Origin: UMGS363 sp051881775
Lineage (GTDB): Bacteria; Bacillota; Clostridia; Oscillospirales; Ruminococcaceae
NCBI GenBank assembly: GCA_051881775.1
Contig: JBJEQN010000103.1
Coordinates: 33,362 to 97,361, forward strand
DNA length: 64,000 nucleotides
Reading direction: 5' to 3'
Shown here: in pieces, positions 41,359 through 50,662 of the stretch
Position numbering within the stretch: the stretch's first letter is position 1
How the letters are laid out: each line of letters starts with the position of its first letter
The notes under the pieces: model-generated
The model's database searches: none
Told to the model about the DNA's origin: nothing
Seen by the model: the letters and a program-made list of their open reading frames with translations, nothing else
Program-made: the position numbers and the translations under genes

Positions 41359-42744
41359 ATGGATAACAACGAACAGAAAAAAGAATCGCTGGACAATATT
41401 CTTGACAGTATAGACAGTGCTATGGCGAAGAAAAATGATTCTGCAGCCGATGATACCGTTAAAGAAGAAAATGTGACGGAGGAAGCTGCTGCCGAAGAAA
41501 ATACGGAGCAGCCTGCTTCCGAGGAAAAGGAAGAAGCTGCGGAAGAGGTCTCTTCTGCCGAAGAGGACGTTCCCGAGGAAGAAACCGAACCCAGCACCGA
41601 AGCTGAGGACGAAGACTTTGACGGGGACGATGAAGAAGACGAAGACGACTATGAAGAAGAGCCTGCTCCAAGGAGAAAAAAGCGCCGCAGGAGAGGTCAC
41701 GGACGCTTTATTTTCGGCTTGGTGCTTACTGCTTTTATCATTGCAGCGGCTATACTTCTTGCGGCTTTCGTGCTGAAATTTGCAAAGGAATTCGTGGGAA
41801 TAGGAAAGTCGGATATTGAGATAGTTGTGGAAATACCCATGAATTCAAGCACCGAAGATATTGCGAATATCCTGTATGACGAGGGAATAATAGACAGTAC
41901 ATACCTTTTCAGATTCTATTCCAGAGTGAAAGGCTCGGACGGCGCTTTTGTTGCAGGTCCTCACACGCTTTCACCCGATATGTCCTATGAGGGAATGGTG
42001 GAGGAGCTTATGACGGGTGCCGTTGACGAGCGTGAGTCGGTAAATGTTGTGTTCCCCGAGGGAATAACCATTTACGAAGCGGCTCAGAAGCTGGAAGAAA
42101 AGGGCGTTTGTCCTGCCGACGAGTTTATCCGTGCTTTCAACACTTCCGATTACGGCTTTGACTTTGAAAAGCTGGTCAAGGTAAGTCCTCTTAAATTCTA
42201 CAAAATGGAGGGTTATCTTTTCCCCGACACCTATACCTTCTATCTTGAAGAGGACGCAAGAATAGTTGCAAAGAAATTCTGCCGCAACTTTGAAGCGAAG
42301 ATAACTCCCGACCTTTACGGACGTATGGACGACCTTGAAATGGAGCTTGAAGAGGTGCTTACCCTTGCTTCAATGGTACAGGCAGAGGCAAGCTCGGTCT
42401 ACGATATGAAGCGTGTTGCTTCTGTCTTCCTTAACAGACTGAACAACCCCGACGAATATCCGCTTCTCCAGTCCGACCCCACAAGAAAGTATGTGGAGGA
42501 CATTATTCAGCCCAATATCGAGTTCCCGTCAAAGGAAATGTTCAAAGCGTACAACACCTACGAGGGCGCAGGACTTCCTCCCGGACCTATCTGCAACCCC
42601 GGACTTGACGCAATAAACGCAGTTCTTTACCCTGCGGACACCGATTATTATTACTTCTGCGCAGATATTAACACAGGCGAGGTCTTTTATGCCAGAACTC
42701 TTGAAGAGCATGAAGCCAACCTTGTTCTTGCAGGAATTTCGTGA
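41359..42744 (+). CDS. mltG: Endolytic murein transglycosylase MltG (YceG-like)
   Basis: Membrane-bound lytic transglycosylase that cuts nascent peptidoglycan strands (461 residues). Residues 1-112 form a highly acidic cytoplasmic region ending in RRKKRRRRG; the single membrane helix is about 117-140; the LysM-like and YceG domains follow. The conserved catalytic-loop Glu is E343 in ASMVQAEA, followed by KRVASVFLNRL. The C-terminal GLPPGPICNPG is a family signature. The ATG at 41359 has GGGAGG 6 bases upstream, just right of the MITE; an upstream in-frame extension lies in that element. It is followed 21 bases later by the U32 gene, as in B. subtilis yrrL-yrrNO. Confidence 0.93.
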   Translation: MDNNEQKKESLDNILDSIDSAMAKKNDSAADDTVKEENVTEEAAAEENTEQPASEEKEEAAEEVSSAEEDVPEEETEPSTEAEDEDFDGDDEEDEDDYEEEPAPRRKKRRRRGHGRFIFGLVLTAFIIAAAILLAAFVLKFAKEFVGIGKSDIEIVVEIPMNSSTEDIANILYDEGIIDSTYLFRFYSRVKGSDGAFVAGPHTLSPDMSYEGMVEELMTGAVDERESVNVVFPEGITIYEAAQKLEEKGVCPADEFIRAFNTSDYGFDFEKLVKVSPLKFYKMEGYLFPDTYTFYLEEDARIVAKKFCRNFEAKITPDLYGRMDDLEMELEEVLTLASMVQAEASSVYDMKRVASVFLNRLNNPDEYPLLQSDPTRKYVEDIIQPNIEFPSKEMFKAYNTYEGAGLPPGPICNPGLDAINAVLYPADTDYYYFCADINTGEVFYARTLEEHEANLVLAGIS

Positions 42745-42765
42745 TTTAAGCGAGGAAATCTTTTT

Positions 42766-43986
42766 ATGGATATTAATAACCTTGAGGTCTTGGCTCCTGC
42801 GGGAGACTATGAGCGTTTCAGAGCCGCACTTGATTACGGCGCAGACGCAGTTTATCTCGGAGGACAGGCTTTCAGCATGAGAGCCGCTCCGCAGAATTTT
42901 ACGGGCGAGACCCTGAGATCCGCTGTTGAAGAGGCGCACAGGGAGAACGTAAAGGTCTATCTTACCTGCAACACTCTTCCGAGAAACAGCGAGATACCTC
43001 AGTTTGAACAGTTTATGGCGGACGCTGTGGCAAGCGGCGTTGACGCAGTTATCGTTGCAGACCTGGGGCTTATGTCGCTGGTGAAAAAATATGCTCCCGA
43101 TATGGAGATCCATATGTCCACTCAGACGGGCATTGTAAACTATGCTTCCGCAAACGAGCTGTACAATATGGGTGCAAAAAGGGTAGTCCTTGCAAGGGAG
43201 CTTTCCCTTGAAGAAATAGCCGAAATAAGGGCGAAGACCCCCAAAGACCTTGATATAGAGGTCTTTGTACACGGTGCGATGTGTATGTCCTTTTCGGGAA
43301 GATGTTTGCTGTCCTCTTATCTTACAAACCGTGACGCAAACAGGGGAGAGTGCGCTCAGCCCTGCCGCTGGGGTTATTATCTTATGGAAGAAAAGCGTTT
43401 GGGAGAATACTATCCCGTTTTCGAGGATGAGAAAGGCTCCTATATCCTTAACGCCAAGGATATGTGTATGATAGACCACCTTGACGACCTTGCAGAAGCC
43501 GGCGTTACCAGCTTCAAGATAGAGGGTCGTGCAAAATCCGCTTACTATGTTTCAATTATTACAAACGCTTACAGAATGGCTATGGACATTTACAAGTCCG
43601 ACCCTAATAACTTTAAGCTGCCCGACTGGGTAAGGGACGAAGTATTTAAGGTAAGCCACAGAAAATACTGCACAGGCTTCTTCTACGGTCACCCCAAGGA
43701 CTGCCAGTATTACGAAAACAGCGGATATATCCGTGAATACGATGTTGTAGCCATTGTTGAGGAATGCAGGGACGGCAGGATATACGCCACCCAGCGCAAC
43801 CGCTTTATGAAGGGTGACGAGGTGGAGATAATCTCTCCCGGCAAGCGCTTTGATACAATGCAGGTGAATGAGATATATGACGAAAACGAAGCTCTTATTG
43901 ACAACGCAAATAAGGCGATGATGAAGCTGTCCATTCCCTGTGACAAGGTTTACCCCAAGGGCGCAATTATCCGAATGAAAAAGTAA
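42766..43986 (+). CDS. U32 family protein, probable tRNA hydroxylation protein TrhP/YrrO type
   Basis: A 406-residue protein of the collagenase-like U32 family, whose bacterial members hydroxylate tRNA U34 (TrhP) or 23S rRNA. The TIM-barrel start EVLAPAGDYERFRAALDYGADAVYLGG is diagnostic. The family Cys cluster is present: HGAMCMSFSGRCLLS, and GECAQPCRWGY, with a later Cys in HRKYCTGFFYG, consistent with an iron-sulfur site. Direct linkage to mltG supports the YrrN/YrrO assignment, with one gene here where B. subtilis has two. Confidence 0.88.
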   Translation: MDINNLEVLAPAGDYERFRAALDYGADAVYLGGQAFSMRAAPQNFTGETLRSAVEEAHRENVKVYLTCNTLPRNSEIPQFEQFMADAVASGVDAVIVADLGLMSLVKKYAPDMEIHMSTQTGIVNYASANELYNMGAKRVVLARELSLEEIAEIRAKTPKDLDIEVFVHGAMCMSFSGRCLLSSYLTNRDANRGECAQPCRWGYYLMEEKRLGEYYPVFEDEKGSYILNAKDMCMIDHLDDLAEAGVTSFKIEGRAKSAYYVSIITNAYRMAMDIYKSDPNNFKLPDWVRDEVFKVSHRKYCTGFFYGHPKDCQYYENSGYIREYDVVAIVEECRDGRIYATQRNRFMKGDEVEIISPGKRFDTMQVNEIYDENEALIDNANKAMMKLSIPCDKVYPKGAIIRMKK

Positions 43987-44032
43987 CATAAATTTCCCTT
44001 TGGATCAATAAAATTAATTCGGAGGGATATTT

Positions 44033-44365
44033 ATGGATACTATTATAAATGAAGAAAACGTTGATAAGGCTGTGACCGAAACCGAAGCGGCTGAGGAAAC
44101 TGCTGCAGAAGAGCCTGTGGAGCTGACGGAGCTTTTTGCCACAAAGCGGAAAACCGTTACTTTAGCGGATACTATGACCTTGCAGGCTATTATCTGCGTT
44201 GTGCTTTCCATTGCATATCTTGCGGTAAATATGTTTCTGCCGGAAATATCGGAGGCGCTTTACAGCGAGTTTGAGCTTAACTACAATATGGAGGCGGAAA
44301 GCGCAGAGGAAGTTTTCAAAGCAATAAGCGATTTTATCAATTCAACGCCGGTGAATTATGATTGA
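44033..44365 (+). CDS. Small single-pass membrane protein
   Basis: 110 residues: acidic cytoplasmic N-terminus (1-45, Glu/Ala-rich), one membrane helix (about 49-69, LQAIICVVLSIAYLAVNMFL) and a short acidic external tail. I do not recognise it. It is translationally coupled to the M50 protease gene (8-base overlap). By position it could be a functional counterpart of SpoIVFA, the membrane partner of SpoIVFB, although it lacks the LytM domain; this is inference. Confidence 0.6.
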   Translation: MDTIINEENVDKAVTETEAAEETAAEEPVELTELFATKRKTVTLADTMTLQAIICVVLSIAYLAVNMFLPEISEALYSEFELNYNMEAESAEEVFKAISDFINSTPVNYD

Positions 44366-44951
44366 GCTTTGCTTCAGAAATATGAAGGTGTGCTTTAAGT
44401 TCAGTTTTTTTGCCGCCGTGGCGCTGCTTATGCTTTGCAGCGGAAGCAGTTATGCCATTTACAGCTTTTACGCCTGCCTTCTTCACGAAAGCGGACACCT
44501 TGAGGTGATGCTTCTTTTCGGACAGCCTGTGAAAAAGCTGGTTTTTTACGGTGCAGGCATAAAAATAATCCGTCCGAGGAATGATATGCTCAATAAATAC
44601 GGCAGAGAATTATGTATAGTCTGCTCGGGCTGCGCCGTCAACTTCGTTATTTACGCTCTGACGGCTGTTTTTCCCTGCACAGCGGCTCTGAGAGAGTTCG
44701 GAGAAGCCAACCTTGCCGTGGGAATGTTCAATTTTCTTCCCCTGAGCTTTCTTGACGGCGGAAAAGCGATGATACTTATGTTTTTCAGGCTTTTTTCCTA
44801 CGAAACTGCGGAAAGGCTTGAAAAAATACTTAAATGGGTGAATATAATTACCGTTCCTGCCGCCGCTGTGATACTTTTTATAGTTGGGCTGCGGAATTTT
44901 ACGGTGTATGTTACCCTTATTTTTCTTCTGTTTACATCGGTGATGATGTAG
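44358..44951 (+). CDS. SpoIVFB-like M50 (site-2) intramembrane metalloprotease
   Basis: A compact 197-residue polytopic protease. HESGH at 43-47 is the zinc motif in the second helix, and NFLPLSFLDGGKA provides the third ligand (Asp of the NxxPxxxLDGG motif). About five to six membrane helices. In many clostridia the M50 gene directly upstream of the TIGR03960 radical SAM gene is spoIVFB, the pro-sigma-K processing protease; that position is kept here. A housekeeping substrate cannot be excluded. Confidence 0.8.
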   Translation: MIELCFRNMKVCFKFSFFAAVALLMLCSGSSYAIYSFYACLLHESGHLEVMLLFGQPVKKLVFYGAGIKIIRPRNDMLNKYGRELCIVCSGCAVNFVIYALTAVFPCTAALREFGEANLAVGMFNFLPLSFLDGGKAMILMFFRLFSYETAERLEKILKWVNIITVPAAAVILFIVGLRNFTVYVTLIFLLFTSVMM

Positions 44952-44966
44952 CGGAGCGGAGGACGT

Positions 44967-46808
44967 ATGTTAAAGGATAAGATAGAAAAGCTGCTGCTTC
45001 AGGTGAGAACGCCGTCACGATATATCGGCGGAGAACTGAACAGCGTTGTAAAAGATAAAAGCAAGGTGGATATGCGGTTTGCATTCTGCTTTCCCGATAC
45101 CTATGAGATAGGTATGTCCCACCTTGGAATGAAGATACTTTATTCCCTTACAAATGAACGGGAAAACTTCTGGTGTGAGAGAGTTTTTGCTCCCGACGTT
45201 GATTTTGAAAAGCTAATGAGGGAAAACGGCATTCCGCTGTATGGTCTGGAAAGCCTTGAGCCTGTAAAGGACTTTGACTTTATAGGCTTTACTGTACAGT
45301 TTGAGATGTGCTATACAAATATCCTTAATATGCTTGACCTTGCAGGCGTTCCCGTAAGAGCCGCAGACCGCAAGGAACTTTCTCCCATAGTTGTTGCAGG
45401 CGGTCCCTGTGTATGCAATCCCGAACCCCTTGCGGATTTTATCGACATTTTTATCATAGGCGAGGGGGAGGAGGTCAACCTTGAACTTTACGACCTTTAT
45501 GTGGAAATGAAGAAAAAGGGCGCTTCAAAGCAGGAGTTCCTTGAAGCCGCAGCAGGAATTGAGGGGATCTACGTTCCTTCCTTTTATGATGTGACCTATA
45601 AAGAAGATGGCAAGCTGGATAGCTTTACACCAAATAACGCCTGTGCCGCTCCCGTTGTGCGCAAGAGGATAATCAAGGACATGGACAAGGTGTTCTATCC
45701 GGATACGTTTGTTGTGCCCTACTGCGAGATAGTACACGACAGAGCAATTGTTGAGGTGCTTCGTGGCTGCATAAGAGGCTGCCGCTTCTGTCAGGCAGGA
45801 TATATCTACCGCCCTTTCAGAGAGAAAACAACCGACACCGTATGCAACGAAACAAAGTCGCTATGTGAAAGTACGGGCTACGAAGAGGTTTCTCTGTCCT
45901 CCCTCAGTACAAGCGATTTCTCCGACATTGAAAATATGCTTGTAAAGCTGTCGGACTATACAGAGAAAGAACGTGTGAATCTGTCCCTGCCCTCAATGAG
46001 AATAGACCGTTTCAGCAGGGAACTTATGGAGCAGATACAGAAGGTGCGCAAAAGCGGACTTACCTTTGCTCCCGAAGCAGGTACACAGCGGCTCAGAGAC
46101 GTTATAAACAAGAACATTACCGAGGACGAGATATTCAGGGCCTGCCGCCTTGCGTTCGAGGGCGGTTACGACGCTGTAAAGCTGTATTTTATGCTTGGAC
46201 TTCCCACCGAAACGGACGAGGATATAGCAGGCATTGCCGACCTTGCAAGGCGTATCACGGGACTGTTCTCGGAGGTAACTGGCAAACCGGGAAAGCGGCT
46301 TAAGATCTCAATAAGCTGTGCTACCTTTGTTCCAAAGCCGTTCACGCCCTTTGAATTTGAACCTCAGGCAACCGAGGCGGAGATAAGGCACAAGCAGGAT
46401 GTACTTCTTGACGCTACAAGAAATCAGAAAAACGTCAGCGTAAGCTGGAGCAAATACAAGGTCTCCGTAATGGAAGCTGTTCTTGCAAGAGGTGACAGGC
46501 GGCTTTGCAATGTTGTTTACGACGCCTGGCAGAACGGCTGCAAGTTTGACGGCTGGGACGAGCATTACAATTACGAAGGCTGGGTGAAGGCGTTTGAGAA
46601 AAATGGCTTGGATATGGACTTCTACGCCTGCCGCAAACGTGACTTTGACGAGCTTTTCCCTTGGGATCACCTTGATTATTACGTTTCAAAGCAGTTTCTT
46701 GTAAGGGAGAACCGCACCGCACACGAGGGCGCAACTACTCCCAACTGCCGTGAAAAATGCGCCGGCTGCGGCGTTAGCAAATGTATAGGAGGGTCTTGCT
46801 TTGGATGA
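44967..46808 (+). CDS. B12-binding-domain radical SAM protein (TIGR03960 family)
   Basis: A 613-residue cytoplasmic protein. The N-terminal half (to about 190) is a degenerate cobalamin-binding-like fold (FPDTYEIGMSHLGMKILY); the radical SAM domain follows with the cluster motif RGCIRGCRFCQAG (CxxxCxxC, about residue 268), PEAGTQRLRDVI and a Cys-rich C-terminus ending CAGCGVSKCIGGSC, a likely extra metal site. The reaction is unknown. It is always paired with a TIGR03936 gene, here overlapping by 8 bases. Confidence 0.9.
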   Translation: MLKDKIEKLLLQVRTPSRYIGGELNSVVKDKSKVDMRFAFCFPDTYEIGMSHLGMKILYSLTNERENFWCERVFAPDVDFEKLMRENGIPLYGLESLEPVKDFDFIGFTVQFEMCYTNILNMLDLAGVPVRAADRKELSPIVVAGGPCVCNPEPLADFIDIFIIGEGEEVNLELYDLYVEMKKKGASKQEFLEAAAGIEGIYVPSFYDVTYKEDGKLDSFTPNNACAAPVVRKRIIKDMDKVFYPDTFVVPYCEIVHDRAIVEVLRGCIRGCRFCQAGYIYRPFREKTTDTVCNETKSLCESTGYEEVSLSSLSTSDFSDIENMLVKLSDYTEKERVNLSLPSMRIDRFSRELMEQIQKVRKSGLTFAPEAGTQRLRDVINKNITEDEIFRACRLAFEGGYDAVKLYFMLGLPTETDEDIAGIADLARRITGLFSEVTGKPGKRLKISISCATFVPKPFTPFEFEPQATEAEIRHKQDVLLDATRNQKNVSVSWSKYKVSVMEAVLARGDRRLCNVVYDAWQNGCKFDGWDEHYNYEGWVKAFEKNGLDMDFYACRKRDFDELFPWDHLDYYVSKQFLVRENRTAHEGATTPNCREKCAGCGVSKCIGGSCFG

Positions 46809-47472
46809 AAAATACGAGGTAAGAGGGGTCTTTGAGAAAAAGGACAGAGCGGTGTTCATTTCCCACCTTGACCTTTTCAGAACCATGCAGAGAGCAATGA
46901 AGCGCTCCGGCATACCCGTGTGGTACTCTCAGGGCTTTAACCCAAGGATATATCTGAATTTTCCGCTGGCGCTTTCGCTGGGTGTGGAAAGCTGCACCGA
47001 GATAATGGATTTCGAGGTAACGGAAATGCTGCCCTACGAAGATATGCTTGAAGCACTGAACAGGGTGCTGCCGGAGGGTCTGCATTTTGTTTCCATGGCG
47101 GCTCCCGTCTGCAAAAACAAGGACATCGCCTTTGCGGAGTACGAATTTGAGTTTTCAGCCGACGCTTTTTCGGGAGAAGCGCTTGCCGCCGCTTTTGACA
47201 GGTTTATGGCGCTTGATAAAATCGAGGTGGAGAAGCATTCCAAGAAAAAGGGAACGGTACTTATAGATATTAAGCCCCATATAAATGTTGTTTCTTCGGA
47301 AATTATGGGTGATTCCTTCAAAGCTGCGGTCATTTTGCCTGCAGGAATGGAGCTTAACATCAATTCCAACGTTTTTAACGAGGCTTTTATCAAATACAGC
47401 GGTGTAAATAATGTTGAGATTAGTACAAAACGTACAAAAATTCTTAAAAGTGACGGAGAAAAATTTGCATAA
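46801..47472 (+). CDS. TIGR03936 family (DUF2344) radical-SAM-associated protein
   Basis: A 223-residue partner of the preceding radical SAM protein; in some bacteria the two are fused. Family segments are ISHLDLFRTMQRAMKRSGIP (20-39) and YSQGFNPRIYLNFPLALSLGVES. TTG 46801 is the start: GGAGGG sits about 7 bases upstream inside the previous gene, and no ATG in this frame is near. Function unknown; a role in ribosome or RNA modification is often guessed because rne/rplU genes follow it in other clostridia, but not here. Confidence 0.85.
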   Translation: MDEKYEVRGVFEKKDRAVFISHLDLFRTMQRAMKRSGIPVWYSQGFNPRIYLNFPLALSLGVESCTEIMDFEVTEMLPYEDMLEALNRVLPEGLHFVSMAAPVCKNKDIAFAEYEFEFSADAFSGEALAAAFDRFMALDKIEVEKHSKKKGTVLIDIKPHINVVSSEIMGDSFKAAVILPAGMELNINSNVFNEAFIKYSGVNNVEISTKRTKILKSDGEKFA

Positions 47473-47504
47473 TCAACATAATCAAATTTTTTGCACAAAA
47501 TCTC

Positions 47505-47533
47505 TTGTAATTTTTATTGCAATGTGATAAAAT
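47505..47533 (+). promoter_or_regulatory. rplS promoter
   Basis: TTGTAA (47505-47510), 17-base spacer, TAAAAT (47528-47533). Confidence 0.65.
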
Positions 47534-47539
47534 TAAATA

Positions 47540-47700
47540 GCATTTGAAAATCCGTTTGCGTTTTTCTGCGCAGACGAGATTAATGCCGCCCAAAAAGGGC
47601 TGACATTAAAAGGACAGTCCGCTGCTCCGAACCGCTTTGGCGTTATGGTCCATGTAAGAACGGTTACTTGCGCGGGGTAAGAATGTCTGAAATTTTAGGA
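47540..47700 (+). ncRNA. Structured rplS leader (possible L19 leader)
   Basis: A ~170-base untranslated leader with a clear hairpin TTAATG-CC-GCCC / GGGC-TGA-CATTAA (47580-47609) and a second paired region around ACCG/CGGT (47630-47670). Firmicute L19 genes carry a known leader motif; I cannot confirm that this is the same fold. Confidence 0.4.
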
Positions 47701-47712
47701 GGAAAAATATTC

Positions 47713-48057
47713 ATGGACGCACTTAAACTTATCAGCGACAGCAGCCTCAAGAAGGACGCTCCTGTTGTAAACATCGGTGACACCGTTAAGGTTCACGTTA
47801 AGATCAAGGAAGGCGACAAGTACAGGATCCAGATCTTCGAGGGTACTGTTATCGCTAAGAAGCACGGCGGAATCAACGAGACCTTTACCGTTAGACGTGT
47901 AGCTCACGGCTGCGGCATCGAAAGAGTTTTCCCCGTTCACTCTCCCGTTATCGAGAAGGTTGAGCTCGTAAGAAGCGGTAAGGTTCGCCGCGGCAAGCTC
48001 TACTATATCCGTGGAAGAGTCGGAAAGGCTGCTAAGGTCAAGGAACAGATCATCTGA
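47713..48057 (+). CDS. rplS: 50S ribosomal protein L19
   Basis: 114 residues at the subunit interface. Signatures: GDTVKVHVKIKEGDKYRIQIFEG (about 22-44) and VRRVAHGCGIERVFPVHSPVIEKVE. The ATG at 47713 follows AGGAGG; in-frame codons before it belong to the leader. A terminator follows. Confidence 0.97.
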   Translation: MDALKLISDSSLKKDAPVVNIGDTVKVHVKIKEGDKYRIQIFEGTVIAKKHGGINETFTVRRVAHGCGIERVFPVHSPVIEKVELVRSGKVRRGKLYYIRGRVGKAAKVKEQII

Positions 48058-48083
48058 GTATTTTTTAGGTTTGAAAGCCGGAA

Positions 48084-48106
48084 AGGGGACATATTGTCCC
48101 TTTTTT
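48084..48106 (+). terminator. rplS terminator
   Basis: GGGACA/TGTCCC stem with a short loop, then TTTTTT. Confidence 0.85.
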
Positions 48107-48167
48107 GCTATACGGCTGATGATATTATTGCGGGTCATTTATTTTATTGCGAAAGGGAGTAACGGTT

Positions 48168-48752
48168 ATGGCAAAGTACGAGCTTAATTACGAGGTACTG
48201 GACGAGGATCCCAAGAAGAAGACCTCGGGAGCGGAAGACTTTTTGGAATGGGTGGAAACTATTATCGGCGCATTCTTTGTTGTGATCCTTATTTTTACTT
48301 TCCTGCTGCGTATTGCGGCGGTAAACGGCGAATCCATGTTCCCCACTCTGGAGGACAAGGACAGACTTATTGTGTCTTACCTCTTTTATACCCCTAAAAA
48401 CGGCGACATCGTTATCGTTGACAACGAAAATCCCGCACTTGACAAGATCCTTGTAAAGAGAGTAATAGCTACCGAAGGTCAGACTGTTGACATTGATTTT
48501 GAAACAGGCTCCGTAAAGGTGGACGGCACAGAGCTTAAGGAAGATTACATAAACGATCTTACAAAGCTTGACGAAGGCGGACACGAGTATCCCGTTACCG
48601 TTCCTGACGGATGCGTATTCGTAATGGGCGATAACCGTATGAATTCCACCGACAGCAGAAGCGGTCTTGTAGGCTTTGTTCCCGAAGAGGATGTTCTCGG
48701 CAAGGTCGTTTTCAGAATTTTCCCGTTCTCCAGCATCGGCGTTCCTGCCTGA
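48168..48752 (+). CDS. lepB: Signal peptidase I
   Basis: Membrane serine protease that removes signal peptides (194 residues). One N-terminal membrane helix (about 27-47), the nucleophile Ser in NGESMFPTL (about residue 53), the general base Lys in ILVKRVIATEG and the GDNRMNSTDSR box. GAAAGGGAG precedes the ATG at 48168. It lies in a run with ylqF, rnhB and yraN. Confidence 0.95.
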   Translation: MAKYELNYEVLDEDPKKKTSGAEDFLEWVETIIGAFFVVILIFTFLLRIAAVNGESMFPTLEDKDRLIVSYLFYTPKNGDIVIVDNENPALDKILVKRVIATEGQTVDIDFETGSVKVDGTELKEDYINDLTKLDEGGHEYPVTVPDGCVFVMGDNRMNSTDSRSGLVGFVPEEDVLGKVVFRIFPFSSIGVPA

Positions 48753-48775
48753 GAACGTATTTACCGGAGGTTTGA

Positions 48776-49642
48776 ATGACTGAAGCACCGTCTATACAGT
48801 GGTTTCCGGGTCATATGGCGAAAACTAAGAGGATGATAAAGGCTTCTCTTCCTCTTGTTGATGCTGTTGTTGAGATAATCGACGCCCGTATCCCTTATTC
48901 AAGCAAAAATCCCGATCTGCAGACGCTTATCGGGGGCAAACCGAGAGTAGTTATTTTAAATAAATGCGATACAGCCGATGAAGCCGCCGTTCAGAAGTGG
49001 CTTTCATGGTACAATAATCAGGGGATAACCGCAGTTGCTACCGACTGCCGCAGCGGCAGAGGGGTCAATAAGGTCGTTCCTGCAATAAGATCCGTGCTTA
49101 AGGATATGCTGGCAAAATATGCCGCAAAGGGTATGACGGGGCGTGTTATCCACGTTATGGTGGTAGGAATACCCAATGTTGGAAAATCGTCCTTTATAAA
49201 CAGGCTGGCAAAGCAGAAAAAAGCCAAGGTGGAAGACCGTCCGGGCGTTACCCTTAACAAACAGTGGGTGAAGATAGACAGCGATGTTGAGCTGCTGGAT
49301 ATGCCCGGCGTTCTCTGGCCTAAATTTGAGGACAAGACCGTCGGTGAGCGCCTTGCCTTTACCGGTGCGGTGAAGGATGATGTTGTGGACGTTGAAGCTC
49401 TTGCTTCAAGGCTGCTTTTTGTGCTTAACGGTATGTACAGCGATGTTCTGGCTTCAAGATACAAGATAGAGACCTCGGAGGACGAGGACGGCTACGAGAT
49501 ACTTCAGAAAATAGGCAAAAGCAGAGGTATGCTCGTTTCCGGCGGAGAGATAAACACCGAACGTGCCGCTATAACCGTTCTTGACGAGTTCCGCAGCGGC
49601 AAGCTGGGCAGGGTAACACTTGAACTGCCGGAGAAAAACTGA
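48776..49642 (+). CDS. ylqF: Ribosome biogenesis GTPase YlqF (RbgA)
   Basis: Circularly permuted GTPase needed for late 50S assembly (288 residues). Motif order is G4 NKCD (62-65), then G1 GIPNVGKSS, then G3 DMPG, as in RbgA. The N-terminal QWFPGHMAKTKR helix is the family hallmark. It directly precedes rnhB, as in B. subtilis. Confidence 0.95.
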   Translation: MTEAPSIQWFPGHMAKTKRMIKASLPLVDAVVEIIDARIPYSSKNPDLQTLIGGKPRVVILNKCDTADEAAVQKWLSWYNNQGITAVATDCRSGRGVNKVVPAIRSVLKDMLAKYAAKGMTGRVIHVMVVGIPNVGKSSFINRLAKQKKAKVEDRPGVTLNKQWVKIDSDVELLDMPGVLWPKFEDKTVGERLAFTGAVKDDVVDVEALASRLLFVLNGMYSDVLASRYKIETSEDEDGYEILQKIGKSRGMLVSGGEINTERAAITVLDEFRSGKLGRVTLELPEKN

Positions 49643-49656
49643 ATCGGGGCTTGTTT

Positions 49657-50265
49657 ATGACTTTATTTGATTATGACAGGGAGATCCGCAGGGAGTATCC
49701 CGTTTTCTGCGGCGTTGACGAAGCCGGAAGGGGTCCCCTTGCCGGAGATGTGTACGCCGCTGCCGTCATTTTTGAGGATGGCGTTGTTATTGACGGAATA
49801 AACGACAGCAAGAAGCTTTCCGAAAAGAAAAGAGAACAGCTTTTTGACGAAATAACCGCAAAGGCTTCCGCTTACTGCGTTGCAACGGCAAGCGTTGAGG
49901 AAATTGAAAAGTACAATATCCTCGAAGCTACATATATTGCCATGCGCAGAGCCGTGGAGGGTCTCGGCATAAAGCCTGAGCTTGCTCTGGTGGACGGAAA
50001 TCGTGTTCCGCCTATGCCCTGCAGGGTGGAAACTCTTGTAAAAGGGGACGGAACTTCCGCAAGCATTGCAGCTGCGTCCATTCTTGCAAAGGTATCAAGG
50101 GACAGATATATGCTTGAGCTTGCGGAAAAATATCCTCAGTATCAGTTTGAAAGGCACAAGGGCTACGGTACCAAGCTGCATAACGAGCTTATCCTGCAGT
50201 ACGGTCCAAGTCCCGTGCACAGAATGTCCTTCCTGAAAAAGCTGTACGCAAAACAGGGGCAGTGA
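49657..50265 (+). CDS. rnhB: Ribonuclease HII
   Basis: Removes RNA from RNA-DNA hybrids and single ribonucleotides (202 residues). Catalytic DEAGRGPLAGDV (Asp, Glu near 21-32), the conserved SIAAASILAKVSRD and the third Asp in LALVDGN. The ATG at 49657 is preferred over the TTG two codons upstream; the ribosome site (GGGG) is weak, and coupling to ylqF 14 bases upstream is likely. Confidence 0.96.
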   Translation: MTLFDYDREIRREYPVFCGVDEAGRGPLAGDVYAAAVIFEDGVVIDGINDSKKLSEKKREQLFDEITAKASAYCVATASVEEIEKYNILEATYIAMRRAVEGLGIKPELALVDGNRVPPMPCRVETLVKGDGTSASIAAASILAKVSRDRYMLELAEKYPQYQFERHKGYGTKLHNELILQYGPSPVHRMSFLKKLYAKQGQ

Positions 50266-50269
50266 GCCT

Positions 50270-50647
50270 ATGACAAGAAAGGAACTGGGGGATTTCGGCG
50301 AAAGAGTGACCGCTCTTTACCTTGAAAAAAAGGGCTACGAGATACTCCGACGCAACTACTGCATTAAAGGCGGAGAGATAGATATTATTGCCAAAAAGGA
50401 CGGGATAATCGCCTTTGTTGAGGTCAAGACCCGTGCGCCCAACTATATATCAGGCGGCTTTGAGGCGCTGACAAACCGCAAAAAACGCCTTATCATAAAG
50501 ACCGCCGAGCAGTATTCCCTTAAACATCCCCACGAGCTTCAGCCAAGGTTTGACGCAGTTGAGATAATTACTGACGGAAAAAAAGTCACAGGATTTAATT
50601 ATGTCGAAAACGCCTTTGACGGTAGCGGCATAATGACTATATTATAA
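50270..50647 (+). CDS. UPF0102 (YraN) family endonuclease-like protein
   Basis: A 125-residue protein with a restriction-endonuclease-like core: N-terminal GDFGERVTALYLEKKGYEIL (6-25), the acidic GEIDIIAKKDG and FVEVKTR motif (D/E-ExK catalytic pattern). The family is predicted to act on DNA or Holliday junctions. It starts 4 bases after rnhB, a conserved neighbourhood. Confidence 0.9.
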   Translation: MTRKELGDFGERVTALYLEKKGYEILRRNYCIKGGEIDIIAKKDGIIAFVEVKTRAPNYISGGFEALTNRKKRLIIKTAEQYSLKHPHELQPRFDAVEIITDGKKVTGFNYVENAFDGSGIMTIL

Positions 50648-50662
50648 AAGGATTGTTGTTTT

